From contig NZ_CP017770.1 of the NCBI RefSeq assembly GCF_001857945.1, positions 1,984,001-2,048,000 of the forward strand: DNA of 64,000 nucleotides, in the 5' to 3' direction. Both the position numbers and the translations under genes were made by a program. The notes beneath the pieces were generated by a model. It saw nothing but the letters and a program-made list of their open reading frames with translations. It was not told the DNA's origin and made no database searches. The stretch is from Paenibacillus crassostreae. GTDB taxonomy: Bacteria > Bacillota > Bacilli > Paenibacillales > Paenibacillaceae. Below are positions 55,747 through 64,000 of this stretch, piece after piece; position 1 is the first letter of the stretch; each line of letters opens with the position of its first letter.

Positions 55747-56122
55747 CCGGCTCATCTCCCACATCTTTCACACCATTTATTTCAACCATAACCCGATGAG
55801 GCAAACATATAATACTTTCTTTAGGTTGATCAATAAATCCAAAAGTTAGACAAATTTTATCTGGACAATCCGTATCATACATTTCTACACCATAATCATG
55901 CACTTTAACAACATTCGTGCCATTTTCCGATTTTATCTCAATAATTTGTTCTTCTTTAGTCAACTCAACCGTCTTAAACAGTTTTCCGTTCAATGTAATA
56001 TCCGCTGTCAACAATTCATTGTGATTATTTTCACTATTATCTCCGGGAAACCATCTTGGAACTAGGAAGAATAAAGCCACAGCAGCAATGATCGTAATAA
56101 TCAATATGTCTCCGCGTTTCAT
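55730..56122 (-). CDS. NusG-II domain protein (EetA-like)
   Basis: 130-aa membrane-anchored protein. One N-terminal helix (DILIITIIAAVALFFLVP), then an external NusG_II domain with TADITLNGKLFKTVEL, VKVHDYGVEMYDTDCPDKICLTFGFI and ICLPHRVMVEI, including the conserved Cys residues. It matches EetA of the extracellular electron transfer locus. ATG at 56122 has GGGAG 6 nt upstream. It is first in the leftward operon. Confidence 0.85.
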   Translation of the reverse strand: MKRGDILIITIIAAVALFFLVPRWFPGDNSENNHNELLTADITLNGKLFKTVELTKEEQIIEIKSENGTNVVKVHDYGVEMYDTDCPDKICLTFGFIDQPKESIICLPHRVMVEINGVKDVGDEPDVIVN

Positions 56123-56274
56123 GGATAACTCCCTTATATTTTATATTATCTATCAATCAGATATCCTAATTATACCTATCTTATTTAAAACCTTCAATGT
56201 GTTTGCCCTATTTCTTTTAAATGATATATTTGTTATAATCCATCTCGAAAATGCACAGAAAATGGGGGAATACA

Positions 56275-57330
56275 ATGAAACCATTCAAACATACTCCAAT
56301 ACTTCTATTACTATGCGTGATGATCGGCATAGCGGGTTGTGGAAATTCCACAGCATCCACTGACCCAACCATTGAGCCTGCATCTAAATCATTCTATGTA
56401 TTTGATACCATTGTTCAAGTACGGATATATGACCAACCCGTGACCGAACAGAATTTCGATGATATTCAAGGCATTCTAGATACGATTGAAATCCAAATGA
56501 ACCGTAGCAATGACAAAAGCGAGCTAGCGGATGTTAATAGAAACGCTGGTGTGAAACCCGTTGCCGTATCTGAAGATACTTTTTATGTCATATCCAAAGC
56601 ATTAGAATATTCACAACGATCTGTAGGACGATTTGATCTGAGCATCGGCCCCCTTGTCTCATTATGGAATATAGGCCATGAAGGTGCCAAGGTACCACCT
56701 AAGGATGAAATTGCCCACGCACTGGAACTCACCAATTATAACAATGTGATACTAAATTCAGACAGAAGTGAGATCTATCTGGCAAAAGCAGGAATGGATC
56801 TAGATTTAGGCTCTATAGCTAAAGGTTTTGCAGCAGACAAGATTGTCGATTACTTACAGGATAAAGGCTTTAAAAGTGCTATCATTGACCTCGGAGGAAA
56901 TGTGTTTGCTATGGGAAAAAAGACTGGAGATCAATTATGGACGATTGGTATCCAGGACCCTGATGAATCGCGAGGAAATCCGATCGGCAACATTCACGTT
57001 GAACATAAGACGATTGTAACATCAGGGATATATGAAAGATTCTTTGTAGAGAACGGTAATCATTATCACCATATTCTTGATCCAGAGACAGGGTTTCCTG
57101 TTGAGAATAATATAAGTAGCGTTACCATTCTAACCGACAAATCGATTGATGCCGATGGACTATCCACTACGTTATTCGCTCTGGGAATTGAAAAAGGGAT
57201 GGAATTCATTGAAAATACAGAAAATGCAGATGCACTATTTATTACTAATGATAAGAAGATTTATGCATCCTCAGGACTACGTGAGCTACTTACACTAACC
57301 AATGATAGCTACACTTTAGTGGAAGAATAG
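56275..57330 (+). CDS. fmnB: FAD:protein FMN transferase lipoprotein (ApbE/FmnB-like)
   Basis: 351-aa surface lipoprotein (lipobox IAGC near residue 18). ApbE domain: FDTIVQVRIYDQ, MDLDLGSIAKGFAADKIVDYL, SAIIDLGGNVFAMG, IVTSGIYERFF, YHHILDPETGFPV and the Mg-binding DADGLSTTLFALG. It attaches FMN from FAD to Thr or Ser of extracytoplasmic proteins. It is divergent from the EetA-like gene, and ATG at 56275 follows GGGGG. No PplA-type substrate is encoded in this window. Confidence 0.93.
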   Translation: MKPFKHTPILLLLCVMIGIAGCGNSTASTDPTIEPASKSFYVFDTIVQVRIYDQPVTEQNFDDIQGILDTIEIQMNRSNDKSELADVNRNAGVKPVAVSEDTFYVISKALEYSQRSVGRFDLSIGPLVSLWNIGHEGAKVPPKDEIAHALELTNYNNVILNSDRSEIYLAKAGMDLDLGSIAKGFAADKIVDYLQDKGFKSAIIDLGGNVFAMGKKTGDQLWTIGIQDPDESRGNPIGNIHVEHKTIVTSGIYERFFVENGNHYHHILDPETGFPVENNISSVTILTDKSIDADGLSTTLFALGIEKGMEFIENTENADALFITNDKKIYASSGLRELLTLTNDSYTLVEE

Positions 57331-57504
57331 AACAAGTAATAGAATGAATACTCTAAATCCCCGTCCCTGCAAGCCATAACCATTCAGTTTCTCGGTATGA
57401 ACTGTGCTGCAGTGGGTGGGTTTTTACAGTTGGCAGTAATTCCATGATTACCCTTTTTAAATAATTGTTTGCTATTTTATCTTATATATGATATTATATT
57501 GGTA

Positions 57505-57827
57505 TTGTGAAATTAATTTAACCCCATAGCGTTCCTCGCAAGAAGAATAACCCTTCACCAAATGAAGTTGAAATTTCTATTTTATTAAACCCAAACTAAG
57601 TAGAGTTTTTAAGACGTATCTGATTCACACTGGCGCGGTCACTGGAGCCGTAAGGACAAAAGAGAGGTAGGGCTTTTGTTGTGTTGGAAGTCATTTATTC
57701 TGTAACCCATCTGTGCTAAAGGGACCAACTGTAGTCAAAGTATGATGACTGACAGGGGTTAAATATATACAGCTACTAAAGCTGAACAACATGAAAGCAC
57801 CTGGAATATCAATTCCTGGTGCTTTTT
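57505..57827 (+). ncRNA. Structured leader RNA or ncRNA candidate with terminator
   Basis: A 10-bp perfect closing stem ATTTAACCCC/GGGGTTAAAT (57516-57525 with 57755-57764) encloses inner hairpins: ACAAAAG/CTTTTGT (57656-57679), AGTC/GACT, and a competing stem TAACCC...CTGT (57703-57714) with ACAGGGGTTA (57752-57761). A strong terminator follows (AAAGCACC/GGTGCTTT with inner GGAAT/ATTCC, 57794-57825). The -10 candidate TATGAT at 57486 with TTGTTT 16 bp upstream could start it. It does not fit any riboswitch consensus I know. Confidence 0.55.
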
Positions 57828-57896
57828 CTATTGCTGCTTATAATCACAAATAACATACCTAACACATATCCTAATAACAAAGGAGTGATTAGACAT

Positions 57897-58235
57897 ATGC
57901 CGAATTATCGGATTATCGTGGATCTTTCTGACAGGAACCTATATTTGCTTGATGGCAATATAGTCACCAGATCCTTTCCAGTAGGCATCGGAAAGATGCT
58001 GACCCAAACACCTATCGGCGAATTCACCATTGTGAACAAGCAAAACAATCCAGGTGGTCCATTCGGGGTGATGTGGATGGGACTATCCAAACCACACTAT
58101 GGTATACATGGTACGAATGATCCTTCCTCTATTGGGAGAGAGGTGTCTCATGGATGTATTCGAATGTATAATGATGATGTTCTCGCACTGTCATCCCTAG
58201 TCCCAATAAATACCCGTGTAACTATCCGACCTTAA
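57897..58235 (+). CDS. L,D-transpeptidase (YkuD family)
   Basis: 112-aa minimal YkuD catalytic domain: [46 protein letters not shown] and the active-site motif [12 protein letters not shown] with the catalytic Cys. It has no signal peptide or LysM domain. It would form or edit 3-3 peptidoglycan cross-links. ATG at 57897 has AAAGGAG 11 nt upstream. The structured RNA and its terminator lie just upstream, so it may be under attenuation. Confidence 0.9.
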   Translation: MPNYRIIVDLSDRNLYLLDGNIVTRSFPVGIGKMLTQTPIGEFTIVNKQNNPGGPFGVMWMGLSKPHYGIHGTNDPSSIGREVSHGCIRMYNDDVLALSSLVPINTRVTIRP

Positions 58236-59051
58236 TTACCTAACAGCCCCACTTACTATCTTCAATACAGCTATACGATTAAGTTTAGATTTGCCTGCAA
58301 CAATAGCATCTAATGTTCCATGAGCTAATGCTAGCGGGATTTTACAGAAATTATATATAGGATCTAGCTTAATGCGACTCGTATAATCTTCGGCAATCTC
58401 TAAGTTCTGTCTCGCATAAGCTAGCATCTCATCAAAATTCCACCCCGGTGGATGGAAATTCACACCACGTTCTGAATCTTCTGCACGATTGCTAATGATA
58501 TTAACCAACTGTAGACCCCGGCCAAATGCAACACTCTGTTCCTTAGCAACATCTCTTTCTCCGTACATTGTCCACAAATCAGAGAGCATAACCCCTACCA
58601 AGCCTGCCACATAATAGGTATAGTCATCCAGATCCTCTTTATTCTGAATATTCCAATTCTTCGATACCCATTCTGCCATTCCTTGTGACATTGTTGAAGT
58701 ATAGCGACAAATGACTTCTTTGGTCTGTGTTGGTGCTAGCTTAATCCAATCTGTTAATCGTAGACTAACTTCAGGTAGATCTTTGTTGTAAGGTTGTAAT
58801 AACGATGTGAATTCTTCTTCTACATAATCCGTTTTCAATAATGAAGCTATGGATAGCAATAGTGAAATTTTATCCTCCCTTGGGAGCTTCTCATGATCTT
58901 CAATCTCATCAATCGCTCTCATGCTAAGATAGCCTGCGGTTACAGCTTCTTGAAGTCCCGCTCCTAAGTGGCTAATTGGAATAATGAATGTTCTACTGGT
59001 TTGAGCTAATACTTTATTAGCGTCTTTTAGTAATGCCGCATTCGCTTGCAC
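58236..59051 (-). CDS. Squalene/phytoene synthase-like protein with altered second Asp motif
   Basis: 271-aa all-helical isoprenoid synthase fold. N-terminal SRTFIIPI, first aspartate motif MRAIDEIEDHEKLP (DEIED), TYYVAGLVGVML, and where the second DXXED motif is expected QLVNIISNRAEDSERG, so the first Asp is Asn and Arg-Asp is changed. Bacillus YisP also lacks part of this motif and makes farnesol instead of squalene, so a similar change of activity is possible. GTG start at 59051 with GGAAGTGGAG upstream. The stop abuts the ykuD stop of the opposite strand. Confidence 0.78.
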   Translation of the reverse strand: MQANAALLKDANKVLAQTSRTFIIPISHLGAGLQEAVTAGYLSMRAIDEIEDHEKLPREDKISLLLSIASLLKTDYVEEEFTSLLQPYNKDLPEVSLRLTDWIKLAPTQTKEVICRYTSTMSQGMAEWVSKNWNIQNKEDLDDYTYYVAGLVGVMLSDLWTMYGERDVAKEQSVAFGRGLQLVNIISNRAEDSERGVNFHPPGWNFDEMLAYARQNLEIAEDYTSRIKLDPIYNFCKIPLALAHGTLDAIVAGKSKLNRIAVLKIVSGAVR

Positions 59052-59175
59052 AACTCCACTTCCTTTCTAACGTCACAGCTGCATATAAGTCGCAATAGTC
59101 TCTATTTATCATACAATACATTTACCCTAGATGCACATGCTTCAAGAGGATCATATTGCTATATTCACACATACT

Positions 59176-59949
59176 TCAATCTTTTTTGTTAAAGACTCTA
59201 CTAAGGAGTGTACCTAGCGTCCCAATGTCCACAATATCATTTGCCTTCCAATCCTCAGATATTCCTAATTCATCTATCAACCATTGCCGTCCTGTTTCCT
59301 TCCAGAGTGGCGCTTTCGGATCGTACACTGCTCTCAGCTCCGCTTCCGTTCCCTTGTATTCATTCATATCCACATTTCCAGAGATCCCCTGTACTCTCCC
59401 AGAACTCGTATACTGTAGAAACTCCCATTCTTTCCAGCCGCCACGATTGTTAGGGGTGCCATCTTGATTATAGTAGGCATACCACAATTTAATATCTCCG
59501 AATGAAGCATCCAATGAAGTATCTATAAAATTCGGAAATGTATAGATCATAGGGTAATTCCCTGTCCGTTGTTTGAAATATTCGACCCATGCGCGTACAG
59601 TCTTCACGGTATTAGCTTTACTTCCTGCTTCCTTCGTTTCAATATCAAGTACTATAGGCAGTTTTATGTCATTAATAACAGGTGTTATCACTGACAATAA
59701 ATGATCGACCTCAGCTTTTACCTCCGCTGGATTAGCCGCTCTCGAGAAATGATATACACCAACTAATATCCCTGCAGTAGCAGCCCGCTTCACATTAGAT
59801 AGAAACAATTTATCTCTCACAGTACTTCCTTCACTTGCTTTAATAAAAGCAAACATAATAGAATCTTCCGCAACCTGCTGCCAATTGATGTTACCCTGCC
59901 AATGCGAAATATCAATTCCCTTGGCATGAGTTGAACTTCTGTTTTGCAT
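59176..59949 (-). CDS. GH25 family muramidase (lysozyme)
   Basis: 257 aa. Glycoside hydrolase 25 barrel: KGIDISHWQGNINW with the catalytic-site Asp, FAFIKASEGSTVRD, VGVYHFSR, LPIVLDIETK with the catalytic Asp-Glu pair, and WEFLQYTSSGRVQGISGNVDMN. It would cut the glycan strand of peptidoglycan. No signal peptide is visible. The C-terminal 55 residues (WLIDELGISEDWKANDIVDIGTLG) form a small helical tail seen in some phage-type enzymes. ATG at 59949 follows GAGGTG. Confidence 0.9.
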   Translation of the reverse strand: MQNRSSTHAKGIDISHWQGNINWQQVAEDSIMFAFIKASEGSTVRDKLFLSNVKRAATAGILVGVYHFSRAANPAEVKAEVDHLLSVITPVINDIKLPIVLDIETKEAGSKANTVKTVRAWVEYFKQRTGNYPMIYTFPNFIDTSLDASFGDIKLWYAYYNQDGTPNNRGGWKEWEFLQYTSSGRVQGISGNVDMNEYKGTEAELRAVYDPKAPLWKETGRQWLIDELGISEDWKANDIVDIGTLGTLLSRVFNKKD

Positions 59950-60114
59950 ATGATCACCTCTTCGTATATTAAATGTTGATAGGGGATTTATTGCCTGTAC
60001 AAATCTACATTTCTACTGAAATACGTGAGGTGATCTAACTTTTTTCTAGGCTAAATATCATGTATTAAAAAGATGAGCATATAATAAGACATGCTGTTAA
60101 GGGAGCTGTAAACC

Positions 60115-60717
60115 ATGCCTTTTATTCGAAAATATGCAATCATCGTATTCGGTAGTCTATTAATCGCTATCGGTACAGACTTTTACCTTGTTCCCTTTAA
60201 AGTGTTAGATGGTGGTGTGATCGGCATTGCGTTGATTATGAATTACTTATTCCATTATAAAATTGGTCTAGTAATCATCATCTGTAGCATTCCTATCTTC
60301 TATATTGCTTGGATGAGAAATCGGGCATTTTTCTATAACAGCATATCTGGAATGTTGATTTCATCCATTTTTATCGAACTGCTGGTGCCTTTTCAATATT
60401 ATTTCCTCTATTATATCGAATTGGGTCCTCTTACTAGTTCTATGTTCGGCGGATTTCTGCTCGGAACCGGACTCGGACTAATGCTTCGATACGAAGCTAG
60501 TACAGGGGGAACGGATCTTATCGCTAAATTGATATCTAACCATACCGTTCTGAACGTTGGCGTTATCATATTTCTGATTGATGGATTGGTGATTGGCATC
60601 GGGGGACTTCTTATTTCGTGGGAAACCTTTTTTTATTCAGTTATCTCCATTGCCTCAGGGGGGCTTGCGACTAGCATTTGTACGTTGAAGGGCTCCCGTA
60701 ATTTACAACTAAAGTGA
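60115..60717 (+). CDS. YitT family membrane protein, short form
   Basis: 200 aa with five or six helices of the YitT/DUF161 type (LVPFKVLDGGVIGIALIMNYLF and GTGLGLMLRYEASTGGTDLIAKLI). The usual cytosolic DUF2179 domain of about 80 residues is absent; the protein stops after SICTLKGSRNLQLK. Function unknown. ATG at 60115 follows AAGGGAG. Confidence 0.8.
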   Translation: MPFIRKYAIIVFGSLLIAIGTDFYLVPFKVLDGGVIGIALIMNYLFHYKIGLVIIICSIPIFYIAWMRNRAFFYNSISGMLISSIFIELLVPFQYYFLYYIELGPLTSSMFGGFLLGTGLGLMLRYEASTGGTDLIAKLISNHTVLNVGVIIFLIDGLVIGIGGLLISWETFFYSVISIASGGLATSICTLKGSRNLQLK

Positions 60718-60920
60718 TAGTTGCCTATTATGTAATTTATGAAGAAATCATGCCTATTGTTTATTGATAGCGCTGTGACAAGCAGAAACGGCGATGCTGT
60801 CCTTTTTCAAGGAGTTTATCCTTCCGATGTTAGTGATACTTTGTATCACTTTAGGGGATCCGATCTCCCTATCACAACGTTATGATTGATTTATAGGTTA
60901 TTCTCTGTATTCTAAGGTTA
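60718..60920. other. Intergenic stretch with hairpins between yitT-like gene and spoVAE
   Basis: Contains AGTGATAC-TTT-GTATCACT (60832-60850) and GGGGATC/GATCTCCC (60854-60870), which could end the converging transcripts. No gene seen. Confidence 0.45.
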
Positions 60921-61271
60921 TTATCCCTTAGGCTTTACCCACAAAGCAGCGATAAAGGAGAATATAATCGCTGCTGATATCCCAGCACTAGTCACTTTGA
61001 ATATTCCGGTTATAATGCCGATCCATCCATGATTCTTCAATTCCGTAATTGCCCCGTGGACGAGTGCATTACCAAAGCTTGTAATCGGAACAGTAGCCCC
61101 TGCGCCTGCAAAATCTATAAATGGATCATACAATCCTAACCCGTCCAAAACTGCCCCAATCACAACAAGCAAGGTCATCGTATGCGCAGGATCTAATTTG
61201 AACACATCAAAGCAAATTTGACCAAATACGCAAATAGCTCCACCAACCAAAAAGGCCCATACGAATATCAT
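60921..61271 (-). CDS. spoVAE: Stage V sporulation protein AE (SpoVAEb type)
   Basis: 116-aa membrane protein with three or four helices ([57 protein letters not shown]). Part of the SpoVA channel that moves dipicolinic acid into and out of the spore core. ATG at 61271 overlaps the spoVAD stop (ATGA) and follows GGAGGAG. Confidence 0.93.
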   Translation of the reverse strand: MIFVWAFLVGGAICVFGQICFDVFKLDPAHTMTLLVVIGAVLDGLGLYDPFIDFAGAGATVPITSFGNALVHGAITELKNHGWIGIITGIFKVTSAGISAAIIFSFIAALWVKPKG

Positions 61272-62287
61272 GTCATACTCCTCCCAGCTTCTATGGATAC
61301 GGCATGTGCTATACAAGGAATGCTCTCACCTTGTTGAAAGCTCAGTGGAGATAATAAAGCTCCTGTCGCCACAACAAGTAGCCGTTTTATTTCCCCTTTT
61401 TGCATACGATTAAGCAAATGCCCATAAGTGACAACCGCAGAACAACCACAACCGCTTGCTCCTGCTTGAACCATCTGCGTATCATAATCATACATCATCA
61501 TCCCGCAATCCTTATATTCCGTCTGATGAATAGGAATGTTATGTTTCTCCATTAATTTGCAGGCAATTTCATATCCTACCTTAGACAAATCACCCGTTAC
61601 GATCAGGTCGTAATAACCAGGTTCAATATTTAAATCGCGTAAATGAGCTTCTATCGTATCTACCGCAGCGGGAGCCATAGCCGCCCCCATATTAAAAGGA
61701 TCTGTAATTCCCATATCAATCACTCTTCCAATGGTCGCCGATGTAACTACAGGACCTTCTCCTTCCGTTGATACAATCACAGCACCTGCACCTGTTACCG
61801 TATATTGTGCCGTTGGTGGCTTCTGTGACCCATACTCCGTTGGGTAACGGAACTGCTTCTCGACGCTTGCATTATGACTACATGTCCCAGCCAGCGCATA
61901 TTGTGCCGATCCTGAATTAACAATCATTGAAGCGATAGCCAAGCTCTCCATAGAAGTTGAACATGCACCGAATACACCAAGGTATGGAATAGCTAATGTT
62001 CGTGCAGCGAAGCTACTACTAATGATCTGATTCATCAAATCACCACCAATATAAAATTGTACCTGTTCCTTCGTTAATCCAGCATTCTCAATCGCTAATT
62101 TAGCCGCTTCTTCGATCAACACTTTCTCTGCTTTCTCCCAGCTTTCCTCCTGCAACATAGAATCTCCATGAATGATATCGAAATCCTCTGCAAGGGGTCC
62201 TCTTCCTTCAAAGGGCCCGACAATCGTTGCTTTTCCACGAATAACTGGTTTATTCTCAAACACCCAGCTTTGATGTCCCTTTAACAT
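61268..62287 (-). CDS. spoVAD: Stage V sporulation protein AD
   Basis: About 339 aa, thiolase-fold protein of the SpoVA complex that binds dipicolinic acid. Marks are [60 protein letters not shown] and [15 protein letters not shown] chose ATG at 62287, with GGAGG inside the spoVAC end; it starts one base after the spoVAC stop. Confidence 0.95.
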   Translation of the reverse strand: MLKGHQSWVFENKPVIRGKATIVGPFEGRGPLAEDFDIIHGDSMLQEESWEKAEKVLIEEAAKLAIENAGLTKEQVQFYIGGDLMNQIISSSFAARTLAIPYLGVFGACSTSMESLAIASMIVNSGSAQYALAGTCSHNASVEKQFRYPTEYGSQKPPTAQYTVTGAGAVIVSTEGEGPVVTSATIGRVIDMGITDPFNMGAAMAPAAVDTIEAHLRDLNIEPGYYDLIVTGDLSKVGYEIACKLMEKHNIPIHQTEYKDCGMMMYDYDTQMVQAGASGCGCSAVVTYGHLLNRMQKGEIKRLLVVATGALLSPLSFQQGESIPCIAHAVSIEAGRSMT

Positions 62288-62288
62288 A

Positions 62289-62768
62289 TTATGAACCACC
62301 TCCGCCTTGGAATAACCACGTCACTATACCAATAATAAAAGCTGCTACCGTACCAAATACAATAACTGGTCCAGCGATTTTAAACATTTGGCCACCTACT
62401 CCTAGAACGATACCTTCACTCCGATGTTCAATTGCTGCGGATGCCATCGAGTTAGCAAAACCTGTAACAGGCACTGCAGATCCCGCTCCTGCCCATTGTG
62501 CGATCTTATCGTATACGCCTAGACTAGTCAGTATGACAGAGATGAGAATCATTACAGCAACCGTAGGGTCACCCGCTGTCTTCTCTGTAAAACCAGCCCA
62601 ATGAATAAACATCTCTTGAACTACCTGTCCAACCAAACAAATAACCCCACCCGCAATAAATGCCCGCAGACAATTTCCGAACACAGGTCTTGGAGGCTGA
62701 ACTTTTCTAGCTAATTCTTGATACTCTTGCTGTGTTGGAGTTAAATTTTTCTTTTTATTATTCGCCAT
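62289..62768 (-). CDS. spoVAC: Stage V sporulation protein AC
   Basis: 159-aa membrane protein (KVQPPRPVFGNCLRAFIAGGVICLVGQVVQEMF read in parts, AGAGSAVPVTGFANSMASAAIEH). SpoVAC acts as a mechanosensitive channel during germination. ATG at 62768 has AAGGAGG 8 nt upstream; the ATG two codons earlier is too close to that site. Confidence 0.95.
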   Translation of the reverse strand: MANNKKKNLTPTQQEYQELARKVQPPRPVFGNCLRAFIAGGVICLVGQVVQEMFIHWAGFTEKTAGDPTVAVMILISVILTSLGVYDKIAQWAGAGSAVPVTGFANSMASAAIEHRSEGIVLGVGGQMFKIAGPVIVFGTVAAFIIGIVTWLFQGGGGS

Positions 62769-62805
62769 GAACATTTCCTCCTTGATTCAAATAGACAACC
62801 TGCCA

Positions 62806-63666
62806 TTAACGAGTGAGCACCGGTCTAACATTGTCGATTACCTTAGCTAATCTAATGGAACTTTGTTCATACATATCCTTTATTTCTTTATTGTCAGTAG
62901 ACAAAGCGAACATTTCTAGGTCTGCCTCACACTTCTTCAACGTTGCAAATAAGGTAGCCTTCACTTGTGGCTTCGGAACAATGAGCTGATCATCGAATAA
63001 ATCAACATATAATTGGCCATACGAGTCCACTTGACCAAGAAATACATTCTCAATAGCCACACCAATTTTCTCTAACTCTACATCTAACCATTTCCTGTTC
63101 AATCCAATTGTTGCTAGTGGCTCATCCATAATTTCTCCATCCATAATCACGGTCTGCGTCTCTTGTTCTGGAGCGACCTTTATGCCTAGAGAATTAGGTG
63201 TAATTGGTAGGTTTTCTTTCGTTAACAGGACACTTATTCCACCGCTAGGCTCCATCACAGCGAATTCAGCATCTGCCACCCTAAACACATTCTTACTTCG
63301 AAGTTGTTCCATTAGCTCATCTGTAGTAAGCCGTTCTTTTTTTAGATTCTCTTCAAGAATTTTACCGTCTTTTATGAGGACCGTACCATGACCATCTACA
63401 GCGTCCCTTAACGTTTTACTCTTCAGCGTCAAAAATTCTATACCAAAAGAAAAGCCTATCCATACTAACAGCGATACAATACCTAGATACCAAGATCCAT
63501 CCATCTCGATCGGAATCGTTGCTGCAAGGCTACCGATCGTAATTCCGGTTATGTATTCAAACAAGGATAGTTGAGATACTTGTCTCTTGCCAAGAAGTCT
63601 TGTTAATAAGAATAGGACAACAATTGTTAAAACAGTACGAAAAACAACTAATAACCACTCTTGCAT
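62806..63666 (-). CDS. 2Duf-type protein (DUF421 plus C-terminal DUF1657-like domain)
   Basis: 286 aa. Three helices at the N-terminus (VFRTVLTIVVLFLLTRLLGKRQ, SLFEYITGITIGSLAA, WYLGIVSLLVWIGFSFG), then the YetF-type DUF421 domain (GHGTVLIKDGKILEENLKKERLTTDELMEQLRSKNVF in parts), and at residues 235-286 a helical segment QVKATLFATLKKCEADLEMFAL that resembles the neighbouring DUF1657 protein. This layout is that of 2Duf of spoVA-2mob operons, an inner spore-membrane protein linked to high heat resistance. First gene of the operon. Confidence 0.85.
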   Translation of the reverse strand: MQEWLLVVFRTVLTIVVLFLLTRLLGKRQVSQLSLFEYITGITIGSLAATIPIEMDGSWYLGIVSLLVWIGFSFGIEFLTLKSKTLRDAVDGHGTVLIKDGKILEENLKKERLTTDELMEQLRSKNVFRVADAEFAVMEPSGGISVLLTKENLPITPNSLGIKVAPEQETQTVIMDGEIMDEPLATIGLNRKWLDVELEKIGVAIENVFLGQVDSYGQLYVDLFDDQLIVPKPQVKATLFATLKKCEADLEMFALSTDNKEIKDMYEQSSIRLAKVIDNVRPVLTR

Positions 63667-63840
63667 AGTGACTTACCTCTTTTCAGTTTAGTATTAGGTA
63701 CAACTAAGGATGTCCTGTACGCGATTATTTTAACCGAATTCTACAAATTCAAACTCTGAAGTATAGCCTTAACTAAAGACGGATATATTATGTTCGTTCC
63801 AGTTTACAAAAAAATATTTCAATTAAAGAGGTGAACTTAG

Positions 63841-64000
63841 ATGACCGTTTCTTCTCAAGTGAAAACATGCTTAGCATCTTTAAAAGGAGCTCAAGCCAAC
63901 CTTGAACAATTTGCATTAGAAACAGAAAATCAAGAAGCGAAAACAGCATTTACTAGCGCAGCTGAACAGACACAACAAATCGTTCAGTCCGTTGAAACAC
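63841..64000 (+). CDS. DUF1657 protein, cut by window end
   Basis: Only 53 codons are visible: MTVSSQVKTCLASLKGAQAN, LEQFALETENQEAKTAF and QQIVQSVET. This is the typical DUF1657 start. ATG at 63841 follows AGAGGTG. It is divergent from the 2Duf gene; DUF1657 genes belong to the spoVA-2mob set. The remaining 15-20 residues lie outside the window. Confidence 0.82.
   Translation, partial: MTVSSQVKTCLASLKGAQANLEQFALETENQEAKTAFTSAAEQTQQIVQSVET

Noticed and set aside
57505-57764. 6S RNA or ydaO (c-di-AMP) riboswitch
   Set aside because: The long closing stem suits 6S and the downstream cell-wall gene suits ydaO, but the conserved ydaO blocks are missing and the inside is too branched for 6S.

Overview
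The window looks like a chromosomal segment of a spore-forming, low-GC Firmicute, most probably Paenibacillus or a close relative. The evidence is a spoVAC-spoVAD-spoVAE set with a DUF421/DUF1657 protein, a caa3-type cytochrome oxidase operon with ctaG, strong AGGAGG ribosome sites with frequent GTG/TTG starts, and a guanine riboswitch in front of xpt-pbuX. No rRNA, tRNA or CRISPR array was seen.

Layout. 1-7.6 kb: the 5' part of a Na+/H+ antiporter gene (mrpA) and a KdpD-like universal stress protein behind a leader with a terminator, then a cell-wall-binding-repeat lipoprotein, a CueP-like copper protein, a WYL regulator divergent from a VOC protein, and a YdeI-like protein. 7.8-9.2 kb: a stand-alone tnpB element (IS200/IS605 superfamily) with a predicted omega-RNA end. 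9.4-18.2 kb: a defence island read leftwards, made of a nitrilase-like protein, a Rad50/SMC-like ATPase with a zinc hook, McrB with an inserted domain, and McrC; an 18-bp inverted repeat lies at both edges. 18.3-22.7 kb: a GntR(YtrA-type)-controlled ABC transporter operon with a clear operator. 22.75-24.05 kb: an intact IS3-family element with a -1 frameshift site and a 3-bp target duplication. 24.6-30.1 kb: ctaCDEF, ctaG and a DUF420 gene, with tandem promoters and a distant cre site. 31-47.4 kb: diacylglycerol kinase, xpt-pbuX, a TrmB regulator, a zinc-ribbon protein, a UvrD-like helicase, a VanY-type carboxypeptidase, a SNF2 helicase with a degenerate SWIM-like partner, a TspO-related protein, RidA, an oxidoreductase and an MFS transporter. 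This part carries several copies of a 54-60 bp palindromic repeat.

47.9-57.3 kb is the most coherent functional unit. It holds an NDH-2 with a C-terminal membrane domain, heptaprenyl diphosphate synthase subunits, a UbiA-family prenyltransferase, EcfT, EcfA2, an EetB-like membrane domain fused to EcfA1, an EetA-like NusG-II protein and a lipoprotein ApbE. This gene set matches the flavin-based extracellular electron transfer locus described in Listeria monocytogenes. A dyad of the FNR/Rex type lies upstream of the NDH-2 gene. No PplA-type flavinylated lipoprotein is visible.

57.3-64 kb: a structured leader or ncRNA candidate before an L,D-transpeptidase, a squalene-synthase-like protein with a changed second aspartate motif, a GH25 muramidase, a short YitT-like protein, and a spoVA operon of the spoVA-2mob type (spoVAC, spoVAD, spoVAE, 2Duf, and a DUF1657 gene cut by the window end).
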